From the NCBI GenBank assembly GCA_027625915.1, contig JANTQA010000075.1:1984001-2048000 (forward strand): 64,000 bases of DNA. The letters are read 5' to 3'. The notes below the pieces were generated by a model. It was not told the origin of the DNA. It did not search any database and saw nothing but the letters and a program-made list of their open reading frames with translations. The DNA comes from Anaeramoeba flamelloides. Lineage: Eukaryota > Metamonada > Anaeramoebidae. Made by a program: the position numbers and the translations under genes. Positions within the stretch are counted from its first letter, which is position 1. Each line of letters begins with the position of its first letter. Below, piece after piece: positions 22,001-32,341 of the stretch.

Positions 22001-25000
22001 CCAATCTACAAGTCAAAAAAACCATTTTTTGCTTATATGCTGAAGGAAAGTCAAAATATTGCAAAATTTAGGTTTTTTGATTTTGAATTAAAAAGAAAAA
22101 AATAGTTGATAAAATTATCTTTTTCTAATTTCTGGAACAAAATAAGGATTATTTTAAGCGCAAGATTAGATCTCTTATATTATAGTCTTCCCACTTTATT
22201 TCCAAATATTCAAATATACTGATAATAAATATTTTAAAATGGGGTTGGGAAGGAATTTTCACTTCTTTTTCCAGATTTTTATCTTTTACTAAATTAAGTT
22301 CTCAAAGAAGTAGGTTGTAATTTATGAACTCTATTTGAAAAAGTTAATTGCAAAAAAAGTGAAAATTTTTTCCCATTTAGAATTCAAATACCAGTATAAT
22401 AAATATTTCAAAATGAAGTTGGGAAGGTAGATGTATCAAGGTCATTTGGCTATTTGAAACTTAGGAAGTTAAATTTCAAAATTGGTACTTTGGAAAAATA
22501 GATTTACTCATTTCCAAATTTTCGAAAAAAAAACTTTAATTTTGAAAAAGAATCTCAACCCAACATTCTTTTTCTTCAATAAATTTTTGTTGGCAATAAA
22601 AGTAATCTTTACAAAATATAAAATTCGGATAGTCCTTAATTTGTATTTTTCAGCATTCATTTATTCCATATTTATCATTTGTGAATGTTAAGGACTATTC
22701 GGATTTTCTCATCCCTATGAGCCAAGATCAAGCATAATAGACACTAGAAATGATCAAAAACATTGTACGGATTAAAGAAAAGTCAAAATATGGCTATTTT
22801 AATTTTTTTTTGGAATTTACAGCATTCTAAAGTATTTATTGATCCAAAAAACTTTTTTTATTTTCTCCCATCTCAAAAATAATTTAAAAAAATTTATTTT
22901 TGCCTCTCACTGAACTTCTACCTGGGATGATATAAAAGTATATTTATACACTCGCTTTAAACACTATAATATTTTAAAACGGAGTAAAAAGTTCCGGAGA
23001 TAAGCAATGAGATTTAGATGTTCGAAACTTTAGAAGGAAAATTTCAAAATTTGTACTCAGTAAAAATAGATTTTTACCAAATGAAAATTATCCAAAATAA
23101 AACTTAAATTTGAACAAGAATTATTTACACAACATTCTTTTAAGTTAATAAATATGTTGTTGGTCATAAAATTATTATTCACAGAAAAGAAAATAGGATA
23201 GCCACTAAACAAACTCAAACCATTATTACTATATTTACCCCCCCTGGTTAGTTCTTAAGTAGTACTTAGAAAACGAATTCTTCCCCTAAAAACGTAAAGA
23301 AATCTTGCAAAAAAAAAAGAAATTTTGATTTAAAAGATCTTTTTTTTGCAATATTTATATAAGTTTGTGTAGAAAGAGTTAACTTTCCAAATAGTATACC
23401 ATAAACACAAAAGAGAAACACAAAAGTAATAGACACCCTGTATAATAATTAAAAAAATTGAAGATTAACAGTAATAAATTGAAATAACCAACTTTCAAAA
23501 TATCAAATAAACGTGAAATAATTTTTTACTCAAGGCAGAATTTTTAAAATTCTTCTTGCAGAAAATTTATTTTAAAAACAATTTACAATGCTTATTAATT
23601 TTACAGAGTTAATTTGCTTTAAAATAAAAAAAATATTTTTTCTTCAAAATCTAAAATACTTTTAAAAAATGGAATTCGGCCTCAAAAGTAATTTTACATT
23701 TTTTTGAATTGATTAGCAATAATTACCCCCACCACATTTAAACCCTTTAAATACATTCAATGTATAAAAAACAAAAATTGGCTCATTGTCACAAACAATT
23801 TTTTTTAATATTGTATTGCTTAAGGGAAATTTCTATGTAGAAATAACTGTTAATTCAAAAATAGTTAAACAAATTTTTAGAACAATTTCCATTTTTTAAA
23901 TTATATAACTCACTTTCAAAACAGTTCCACATAAAGAATATTTCGAATTTGAACAAAATTTTCCAGGTTTCTTTTCTATTTAAACAATATAAAAATCTTT
24001 ATTCAACACTTTATAAAAAATTCTTGTAAAATGGAAAATGAACTAAAAAATATAAAATAAATTATTTATTAGAATTATTCAGTAATGATAATCTAATGTA
24101 TTAGCCCAACTCAGAGTTTTTTTTTTATTTTAATTAATATCCCCTTGAAAAAAATATGACCAAAGTTATCCAATTTAGAACTGAAAATAAAAAGGCGCAA
24201 AAAGAGAGTTAAAAAAAAACTTAATTAATTTTAATTTATTTGGCTTCGAAATAATTAAAAAAAAACTTTTGTTTCATGTTTCACTTTTTTTTCGCAACAA
24301 TTAAACTAAAGATGGGATTGGTCTCTTAAAAATATTGTTTTTTCAAAAAGGTATTTATTTTTTTTTCATTGAACGGATATGATAATCAACTAATTAAAAA
24401 TTTTATTATTTCTGTTTTGGTTAAGGTCTGTTTAATTTCTTGATATTTAAAATTAAAAATAAAGATTAAAAAAAAAAAAAATCGAAAAAAAAGATTGTTA
24501 AAATAAAATATTATCAAAAAGTTAGACTATAATATAATAAATGAAATAAATAACACTTATTTGAAAAGATATAAGCCATGATATAACCCAAACACAAAAT
24601 ATACATTAAATTAAATAACTTTTAATGTATCACTGTTGTCAAAAATTTCAAGATATGAAAGGATAAATCACATATTTTTTTAAATAGATACTCCTGTGTT
24701 ATGTTAAATATAAATCAAACCTTTGTGAAATATGCAAAAAAATTAAATAATTTATATATCATTGGAAATTTAGACCATTTTCTTTGAAATTGGCCCGACT
24801 CTAAAAACAACCTTAAAATCTAAATATCTGAATTAAAAAAAATAAAATTAATATATAAATTATTTTAAACAATACTATTTTTAATAAAAGTATTATTAAC
24901 AATGATTCTTTATGTTTATTGTTACCCGTGAATAATAAATTTATTTTTGAATATTTAATAAAATTCCAAAGCGTTATTTAGGAATTCATAAAGTACCATC

Positions 25001-27493
25001 AAGTGCATATTTTTTTTTTTTTTTTTTTTTTACTTTTTGAAATAAACCGAAAATTTCAGACATTTTATTTTAATTTCTTAAAGTCAAAAAAACCTAATGG
25101 CGCTTTCTTGTGATTTTTTTGTTTTATTTGTTAAGTGTTCTAGGGTTTTTTTACTTTTTGAAATAAACAGAAAATTTTAAGAAATTTTCGGTTTATTTCG
25201 AAAAGTAAAAAAAACCTAACGAAATCCTATTAATTTAGATAATAAACAGAAAAATCAAGATCCCCTACTGGTGTTTTTTTTTTTTTGATTCTTATTTTTT
25301 TTAGGGAAAATCAAGAGATTTAACTCTATTCTTTTGAATTCTGGAAATGATAACCGAAGTGACCAGTTTTTTTTTAACTTCCGATTTTGTTTCGAAAATC
25401 TATTTATTTTCGTTAGGTTTTTTTTACTTTTCGAAATAAACCGAAAATTTATAAAAATTTTCTGTTTATTTGAAAAAGTAAAAAAAACCTAGAACACTTC
25501 ACAAATAAACAGAAAATTCAAGAAAATCTAACAGCAAATAAGTGGTGTTAACAACCTCTCTCTTCCACACTAAATAGAGGTTTTGATGATAACATGCTAT
25601 AATTCACGATAAAGTTACAAAAATCGCGATAATTTCAATCAAATCGCGATATATCAGAAAATCGTGATATTCAATATTATCGCGATAATATAACAAATCG
25701 CGATATTCTATAAAATCGCGATAATTATTAAAAAATCGCAATAAATGCCAAAATATCGCGATTACTTTTTAATCGCGATATAATAGTTGATGGGTTTTTG
25801 GGTTAATTGAGAAATATTTTTACAAAAAAATTTTTTTTGATCAAAAAAAAGATTAGGTGAAAAAAAGTTATTCTTTGAAAAAACAACAAAAAAGATACTT
25901 GATCCAATCAAGGATCAGATCAATGAGTTTTATTGTATTTTCATTTTATTTGGTTGACAAACCTATCGATCCTTTAAGATCAACAACAATAAGAACTAAA
26001 GAGAAATAAATATTTTTTCAGTTAATCGTGGTGTTGTAAATTTAGTTGAATAAAAGACCTTCTAAAACAACCAACCCTTTATCTGTTCTTTAAAGAATGT
26101 GATCTTGGGTTACAATATTTTCATTTTTTCTCAGCAAGCTAAAAGGAGTTGGATAACTCTTCAAAAGATTTCACAACATCCTTGCCAGATGATCACAAAT
26201 TATAAAGATTTTTTATACAATACTTGCTTTCTTCTTATTGTTCTTCTTCTTTGAGCATCTTTGTATTGGATCGAAAACACAATTAGAGCTTAGTGGTTTT
26301 TGTTTGATCGATCACCAAAAAGAATGAAAATTATTCTTTATTCTTTTTGGCTATTTACAAATGGTGAAGGTAACAACTCCATTTTAAGAAAACACACATA
26401 TTTTATATTCAAGTGTATTGTTGAAATGGCTAATTATTAGTTTGATCAGAAACTTTGTTTGCAATTTTATATTTGTTAAAAAAATAATGAAAAGAATAAC
26501 TGTTATGTTTCTACAACAACCAAACTCATTCCCTTTATAAAAGTTTTCTGTCTTTCAAAACTTTCAAACACTTGAAGACAGTTCAGAACCCTTACAAACA
26601 CTTTCTGGCATTATTAAAGGGAAAGTGTTGTAAAAGTATCAAGGCTTTGTAAAAGTCAAGAGATTTTTTTTAAGATGATTTCAAAAAAATAATTTTTCAT
26701 TTTTTCGCGATAATATGAATATCGCGATAATGTTGTTTATCGCGATTTTATGATTTTTCGCGATAAAGTTGGACTAATCGCGATTTTTTTAATACTATTG
26801 CGATTTTATTGTTAATATCAGGATAATATATGTTATCATCAAAACCTCTAATAAAATAAAAAAATCTCATAATTTTCTTTCAATATTTCTTATAATCATT
26901 TTCCCATATTGAAAAACGATAAATTTAAAAATAAAAAAAAAAACTTTACAAATTTCAAATTACAAAAGTTTATGTTTTCATTACACATTCCTTGATACCC
27001 AATAAATCATTTACAAAAATATAATCAAACTCTATCTGAATATCTAAATAAAATCTAATTTTAAAATATATATTTATTAATCTTAAACCCCCAAATTTAA
27101 AAAAAAAAAAAAACACAAACACAAACACAATAGCTGGTGATTATGTTTTATTATTCAGCTTTAGGATTTTATTCCTCAAATAAATTATTAAAAATTGTAC
27201 CATCAACCTTTTTAAAAAAAATATCTGTTGCCGATTTAGTTAAATTAATGAATATTTTAAAAATAGTTTTTGGGCATCTATTTATAAGCTCAATTGTTTT
27301 AATTATTTTTTTCATTCTAACAATAACGTACAAAAATATTTTATATCGTTTCATTTTTTATGCATTATACCCAGTGTTCATTATAGGTGTGATGTTTGAA
27401 CTATATTTTGTTGGGAAAAGACTTTTAGTTTTAATCAAGAACACAAAGAAAATGGATGAAATCAATGTTGATAATATCTCATCAGACCTTTAA
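19051..27493 (+). CDS. seven-transmembrane protein, two exons across a 7.5-kb intron
   Basis: Exons are join(19051..19596, 27134..27493), both in phase 0, giving 301 residues. Exon 1 encodes four hydrophobic segments (about residues 13-34, 50-73, 84-110 and 126-147) and half of a fifth, ending VVMWSFN at a GTAAAT donor. Exon 2 opens after CAATAG with LVIMFYYSALGFY, which completes the fifth segment. It then adds two more (VFGHLFISSIVLIIFF and FIFYALYPVFIIGVMF) and a short charged tail. The join restores a continuous helix, the main evidence that these distant exons belong together. Without splicing, exon 1 runs into F-rich nonsense after residue 182. Topology predicts a plasma- or endomembrane protein. 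Size and layout recall the THH1/TOM1/TOM3 and GPR137-like proteins or a small GPCR, but I see no decisive motif. The intron is filled with mobile elements listed below. Confidence 0.68.
20180..20290. mobile_element. R1 fold-back element, partial copy A
   Basis: This copy holds the left and central parts of R1: TTTTCACTTCAACC, then a TTTTGAAATAGAGTTTTC stretch and GTAATTTGTGACC. The right inverted end is missing or too diverged to place. Confidence 0.5.
20418..20592. mobile_element. R1 fold-back element, copy B
   Basis: Both ends are present: AAAAATTTTCATTTCATTTTCC on the left, GAAATGAAGTGAAAAATATG and ATTCAAATACCA on the right. Its right end touches the start of copy C (ACTAGTATTTGG), so the two copies are tandem. 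Confidence 0.65.
20585..20769. mobile_element. R1 fold-back element, copy C
   Basis: This copy starts ACTAGTATTTGGATT and ends GATTCAAATATCA, with the family's inner words CAAATTTTCACTTCAATTC and AAGTGAAAATTG. The centre carries CAACCTACTTC, the complement of the GAAGTAGGTTG seen in other copies. Copy C is therefore in the opposite orientation to copies D and E. Confidence 0.68.
20777..21936. mobile_element. TTAA-flanked DNA transposon-like element, 1152 nt
   Basis: Terminal inverted repeats CGACGACGTTTGCAATTCAA (20781-20800) and its complement at 21913-21932 match at 19 of 20 positions. Both are flanked by TTAA (20777-20780 and 21933-21936). A TTAA duplication is the known signature of piggyBac-type transposition. 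The interior is richer in G+C than the surrounding DNA, with coding-like pieces on both strands (about 21315-21608 plus; about 21699-21923 minus, containing EIRELEHLVKEREN). None is long enough to be a transposase. It is best read as a non-autonomous or decayed element. Only one copy was seen in the window. Confidence 0.72.
22217..22430. mobile_element. R1 fold-back element, copy D, with 36-nt flanking direct repeat
   Basis: R1 body at about 22250-22395: GAATTTTCACTTC on the left, GAAGTAGGTTGTAATTTATG in the centre, AAGTGAAAATTTTTTCCC and ATTCAAATACCAGT on the right. On both sides lies a roughly 36-nt direct repeat containing ATAATAAATATTT and GTTGGGAAGG. Confidence 0.72.
24990..25560. repeat. 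R4 fold-back repeat cluster in the 7TM intron
   Basis: The core is a hairpin in which GGTTTTTTTTACTTTTTGAA and AATAAACAGAAAATTTT are followed by their own complements with only a few bases between. It occurs twice, at about 25141-25225 and 25415-25493, in opposite orientation. It is surrounded by shorter repeated words (TTTATTTGTTAAGTGTTCTAG; CAAGAGATTTAACTC). A half copy follows the long T run at 25010-25030. The same assembly recurs at 35.1 and 58.6-59.0 kb. Confidence 0.8.
25577..26848. mobile_element. R5 element copy 1: TA-flanked, 19-nt inverted ends, clustered TCGCGA palindromes
   Basis: The ends GAGGTTTTGATGATAACAT (25577-25595) and its exact complement (26830-26848) are flanked by TA on both sides, as for Tc1/mariner-type insertion. 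The first 210 nt hold seven intact TCGCGA motifs, mostly in the form AATCGCGATA spaced 16-22 nt apart, plus three one-base variants. The last 150 nt hold five more plus one variant. The 900-nt interior has no open frame of note. This is a non-autonomous element, or a single structure whose termini are arrays of binding sites. Confidence 0.82.
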
Positions 27494-27859
27494 TTCGTAT
27501 ACCATAATAATTTCCAGATTTAATCTTAACTTTAATTGTTATTACTTTTACAAATGAAATTTATTTAGAAACCAAGAATATTTTTCTTTGTAGATTAACA
27601 ATGATTATAAAGTCATTAAAAATCAAAATGTTTAAAAGGGCAATTATTAATATTTAAATATTACATAATTATTTACCTATTGAAACTTTAATCCCTTTTA
27701 ATTGGGATATTAATAAATAAATTAAATGTACCAATAAAGTTTTTTTTTATTTTATTTTTTATTTCTTTTTTGGTTTTTTAATTTTTGTTTCTAAAGAGTT
27801 TTTTTTTTTGCAAGGGTTTAGATTAATTTGAGTTTGAAAAGGAATACTTTTTCTTTAAT

Positions 27860-28100
27860 AATATTAATTATAATAAACTCAAATCCAAAATTTTGGACAC
27901 AGTTAAAATAATTTAAAGAATAAAAAGAATACTGTATTACAATTCAATTTGAAAATAATTTTGGTTTTTACAAATAACTTTATATTTTTTTTTTCCTTTT
28001 ATGCTTTGTTTTGATGTTTTTTTTTCAATAATATAATATATTTTCCTTACTATGATAAGAATAATAATATGGGTTAATGAAGTTCCGGTTTTTATTAATA
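27860..28100. mobile_element. diverged R3-like element end
   Basis: AATCCAAAATTTTGGACACAG, then a run matching R3 in order (AAAGAATA, CAATTTGAAAATAATTTTGG, TTTACAAATAAC), align with the start of R3 copy 1 at 49.42 kb. The far end could not be placed. Confidence 0.45.
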
Positions 28101-28631
28101 ATTAATTCAACTTTATAAAAAAACAACTTTATGACCTCACAAAAAAAATAATTTATCATTTTCAAAAGATTTTATATTTGTTAATAATTTTTTTAAAAAA
28201 GATTAGAAACTCTTTGTTTAGATTATTGGATCAAAAAAAAAAAAAATTTGTAAAAAATTTTTAATTTATAAAATTTCACAATTGGTGATTTTTTTGATAG
28301 TATATCAACAAATAACATTGTAGTGTTAACATTATTTTATAAAAGAATAGAAAAATAAACAAAATATTTGTTTGTTCTTCATTTTTTTTATTCTTGAGAT
28401 TGTTTTGACTATTTTTAAACTAATTTTTGACAATGAAAATAGGTTTAAATCGCTTCTAATGACTATACTTCAACACTAAATAATTTATAAAATTTGAATT
28501 TATACACTTCTAAATGATCTCTTCAATATATTGAGTGTTTTTAATACACAAATATTATCCTTTTACAATAAATTAAATATTTAATTTGAGGAAAACAGAA
28601 AAATGATTTTTAAATTTTATTTTTAATAAAA

Positions 28632-29897
28632 GATGTTTTGATGACAATTTCTATTATCATCATATTAACAATTAATTTGCAATAATCTTAAAAAAATCAC
28701 GAATAGTCCGAATTTATCACGAAAAATCATAAAATCACAATATTTCACATTATTCCAAAAATACTAAACATTTTTTTTTTAAATCACCTTCAAAAAAATC
28801 TTTTGACTTTTAGAAAACTTGAGACTTTTATAATCATTCTCTCCTTTATAAATGTTAGAAAGTATTAGCAAGGATTATGAAGTCTTCAAGGATTTGAAAG
28901 TTTTGACTGAGATAGAAAACGCTTTATAAAAGGAAGATGGTTGTTTTTAGTTTAAAATAAATTTTATTTTTTAATTCTTTTAATTTTTTTTTATAACAAA
29001 ATATAAAATCTTAAAGGAAATATCTGATCAAAGTAATAATAACCCAGTTAAACATGATATTTGAATTTAAAATTTTTTTTTTAAAAAAAATGGAATTCCA
29101 ACCTTCATAAGTTAAATAACCAAAAAGAATAAAGAGTAATTTTTCATTTTTATTGGGGATCGATCAAAAAAAAACTCTCAAAGCTCAAGTTTATTTTTTA
29201 TGCCCAATACAAAGATATGTGTAAAATAAGTATAAGAAAAAGAAAACAATTGTACAAGTAATCATATTAATTGGTGGTAATGTAGATAGGATCTTATTAA
29301 AACCTTAGAAAAGTCGTCCAACCCCTTTCAGCTTTCATAGAATATTGATGATGTTCTCACCTAAGAAAACTTTTTTAAAGAACAGTTGAAGTATTTGTTG
29401 TTTTAGAAGCTCTTTTATTCAATGTAATTTATAACACCAGGATTGGACGAGAAAATATTTATTTATCTTTAGTTATTATTCTTGTTGAAATTTCAGAATC
29501 GATGGGTCTATCAACCAAATCAAAAGACAATACTAGAAAACTCTTTGATCTGATCCTTGACTGGATCATGTATCTATTTTTTGTTGTTTTTTTCATGGAA
29601 TTAACCTTTTTTTCACATAATCTGTTTTTGAACAAATCAAAATTCATGGTCAAAATATTAATGAATTAGCTAAAAAAAAAAACCATCAACTATTATATTG
29701 CGATAACTTTTTAACCACAATATTTGACATTTATCACAATTTTTGGTTAATTATCAAGATTTTATCGAATAACATGATTTGTACTATTCTCGCCATTATA
29801 TTGAATATCAGGATTTTCGAAAATGTCTTGATTTTATAAGAAAATTGTGATTTTTGTAACTTTATCACAACTTAAACATATATATCATCAAAACTTC
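28632..29897. mobile_element. R5 element copy 2, opposite orientation, TCGCGA motifs lost
   Basis: At 1266 nt it is nearly the same length as copy 1. The ends GATGTTTTGATGACAAT and the complement ATCATCAAAACTTC are eroded forms of the 19-nt ends. Interior words align with the complement of copy 1, for example CTTTATAAAAGGAAGATGGTT and CTGATCCTTGACTGGATCAT. Where copy 1 has TCGCGA, this copy has TCACGA, TCACAA, ACCACA or TTGCGA. No intact TCGCGA remains. Confidence 0.75.
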
Positions 29898-29984
29898 AAA
29901 TTTATTTTTTTTTTTCATGAAGTTTAAAAGATTAACTAATAATCTTTTTCGAATTCTTAAAAGTCTAAAAAAACAAATAAACCA

Positions 29985-30120
29985 AAATTCAAAATTTCCA
30001 CACAACTAAAACTTCCCCAAACAACCACAATAATACAATTCTATTCAAATTTGGAAATAATTTCAATTTTTGATAAAATATAAAAATTATTTTTTTAGAT
30101 TTTAGTTTTTGTTTTTGTAT
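29985..30120. mobile_element. diverged R3-like fragment
   Basis: TTCAAAATTTCCACACAACT followed by AATAATACAATTCTATTC and CAAATTTGGAAATAATTTC follows the order of words at the start of R3 copy 1, with much divergence. Confidence 0.35.
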
Positions 30121-30965
30121 TATTTTATTTAATTATGTATCTTGTTTCGTACAATCAACAATTTTTTACAGCCATTGATATTAGATCAAAGTTGAGTTGT
30201 TCAAAATAGAAGAACTCAAATAAAATTATTTGATATTCTCTAATGATCTGATCAGTCAATATACCTGATAGAATTTAAACTAAAATAGCAAAGCATTTTT
30301 TTGTATTGTTCCCTCCAAAATTTGTAACATACCGATTATTTATTAGTATTGGGAATTATTTATTTTTTGTTTTGTGATTATTATAATTGATAAAAAATTG
30401 TTAAATTTTCAATTATTAAATGGTTTTAATTGAACCTTTGTTCGAGAATTGATTAACTAATATTTTTTTTTTTTCAAAAATTAAATTTTTGTGTTAACAA
30501 TTTTGTATAGGGAGTTTATTTTCTGTTTTTTTGACAATATTATATGGAAACATTTAATAATTTTTAGATTCTAAGTATTGACAAAAAAGTTTTTATTTAT
30601 TTGAAAATAATAAGAATATTCAGAAATATATAAAAAAATTTGGTAATAAAAATCTTTGGGTTCATAAAAAAACTCACTTTATCTAATTAGAATTTGTTAG
30701 AAATAAGTGTTTGTAAAAATCTAATTAAAAGATATTTCAATCTATTTTTTTTTTTTTGCTGAATTTACAAGTTTTTCTAAAAATGGTATTATCTGGATAT
30801 TTTTAACTTAAAGGTGTTGATGGGCTATACACTATTTTCAGAAATTCCCATTATTGGGTTGAGATTAAATTCCAATTGAATAAAGAAATAAAATTTTTTT
30901 CGAATTAATTATAATTATTCAATTTTTTTTTTTTTTAGAATTAAGAAAAATTTTCCATAAATCTT

Positions 30966-31163
30966 ACAGTCAGTTCCACTTTTTAGGTAAAAACTTTTAA
31001 CATAATTTAAGGCACAAAAAAATCTCAAATTAAGGCACAAAATTTGTAATTTTTTTTTTTGCAATTTTTTTTACTAGAATTTGAATTTTGTACCTTAATT
31101 TGAGATTATTATTATGACTTAAATTTTGTTGTAATTTTGTACCTTAAAAGTGGAACTGGCTGT
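30966..31163. mobile_element. R2 fold-back element, copy 1 (198 nt)
   Basis: The ends are ACAGTCAGTTCCACTTTT and the complement AAAAGTGGAACTGGCTGT. The inverted match continues inward through TTTAAGGCAC and TCTCAAATTAAGG almost to the centre, so the whole element folds into one long hairpin. No coding capacity. This is a miniature inverted-repeat element. Confidence 0.85.
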
Positions 31164-31610
31164 AATTATATGGTAAATTTGTGTTTATTATTAAGTTACT
31201 ATATTTTTCAAAACTTTATTCACTGAAAATTATATTTCTTTCTTTCTAAAAGTAAAAAAAAATTGAAATATTAGTATAATATGACCTTGTTCAAACTTTT
31301 CGTAATTGAAAAAAATAAAGATAAAACTTTTAAAAAAGAATAATTCAATTTGGATAATCTTTAAAAATAATTCTCACATTAAAGTATCAATAATTATCAT
31401 ATACTTCAATTTAAAAAGACAGTTAAAAAATTGTTTTGAATTTTCAATTAAAGTGTGAAAAAGATTATTTTTATAGTTAAGGTTCCCTTCAAAAAAGTAG
31501 GGAAAAAAAATTATTTTTCTCTTTTTTTCACATGAATTTTAAATACTCTTATTTTCCAATTATAAAATGAAAATTTTGAGTTCAAATATTCCAAAATATT
31601 TTTTAGTTTT

Positions 31611-31770
31611 ACTGGTATTAGAATTATAAATAGGAAAATATTTTGACTTCATTTTTCTTTTCCAAACAGAGTTTCCCAAAAAAGTAGGTTGTAAACTATA
31701 TGGCTTTTTTACAAAAAGGCAATTGTAAACCGAGTGAAAAAATTTACCATTTGTAATTCAAATACCAGTA
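31611..31770. mobile_element. R1 fold-back element, copy E (160 nt)
   Basis: This is the most complete R1 copy, running from ACTGGTATTAGAATTATAAAT to the matching ATTTGTAATTCAAATACCAGT complement. Inner inverted words are GAAAATATTTTGACTTC and GTGAAAAAATTTACC, with GTAGGTTGTAAA in the centre. Confidence 0.82.
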
Positions 31771-31994
31771 TAAAAGAAGAAAATCCAAAGATCTTTACAA
31801 CATAATCTAGAAATGATATTTTTCGACAATAAACTAAACTTCCTCATTTAACTCTACAAGAAAATCTTTACTCTACCAATTTTGATTGTAGCAGTAATAA
31901 TAAATATTCATTTTGGAAATTGAAATAAAAAGTTTCTTTGATTAATTGGAAAATAACAGATAAGAATTTTCACTGTGAAAAAAGTATTTGCTTA

Positions 31995-32150
31995 CTCAAC
32001 CGGGAAAAATTTCACTTTGTTTTCCATATTACTCTTTTTTCAAATAGATTTACAGAATAAGTAAGTTGTAATTTGTGATCTCAATTTGAAAAAGAAAACC
32101 GAAAAAGTAAGGAAAATTTTTTCCCATTTATTGCACTTAAACTAGTATGT
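31995..32150. mobile_element. R1 fold-back element, copy F
   Basis: It holds GGGAAAAATTTCACTTTG on the left, AGTAAGTTGTAATTTGTGA in the centre, and GGAAAATTTTTTCCC with an ACTAGT end on the right. It lies about 190 nt upstream of the G-alpha start codon. Confidence 0.65.
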
Positions 32151-32341
32151 GAATTCCTATTTAATTTCAAGAAAGAGAAAACACAACTTATTTAAAAAGA
32201 AAAAAGTTTTAACTTTGGTACAAATTGTTATTTGTAATTGTAATTTTCATGATTTTGATTAATCATTTTTCTGGTTATTTGCAAACTTGAATTTTACTTT
32301 TTGATTTTTTAAAAAAATAACAAGAAAATAAAAAAAAAAAC

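Larger units (their letters stand above)
19597..27133 (+). other. 7537-nt intron of the seven-transmembrane gene, packed with transposable elements
   Basis: The donor is GTAAAT and the acceptor is ACACAATAG. Inside are four R1 hairpin copies, a TTAA-flanked 1152-nt element, an R4 fold-back cluster and R5 copy 1. The parts at about 19.85-20.15 kb and 22.45-24.95 kb hold no element that I can delimit. The latter contains degraded A/T-rich sequence and a small hairpin-like CCTTCTATGAC pair is seen near 21.0 kb. Confidence 0.65.
27494..32341. other. intergenic between the 7TM and G-alpha genes
   Basis: No gene is supported. The stretch contains R5 copy 2, diverged R3-like ends, R2 copy 1 and R1 copies E and F, each listed separately. 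About 30.4-30.95 kb and 31.2-31.6 kb show only A/T-rich sequence. Confidence 0.6.

Noticed and set aside
25600-25800. CRISPR-like array from the evenly spaced AATCGCGATA units
   Set aside because: The repeats are only 6-10 nt, palindromic, and lie inside a TA-flanked element of a eukaryotic genome.
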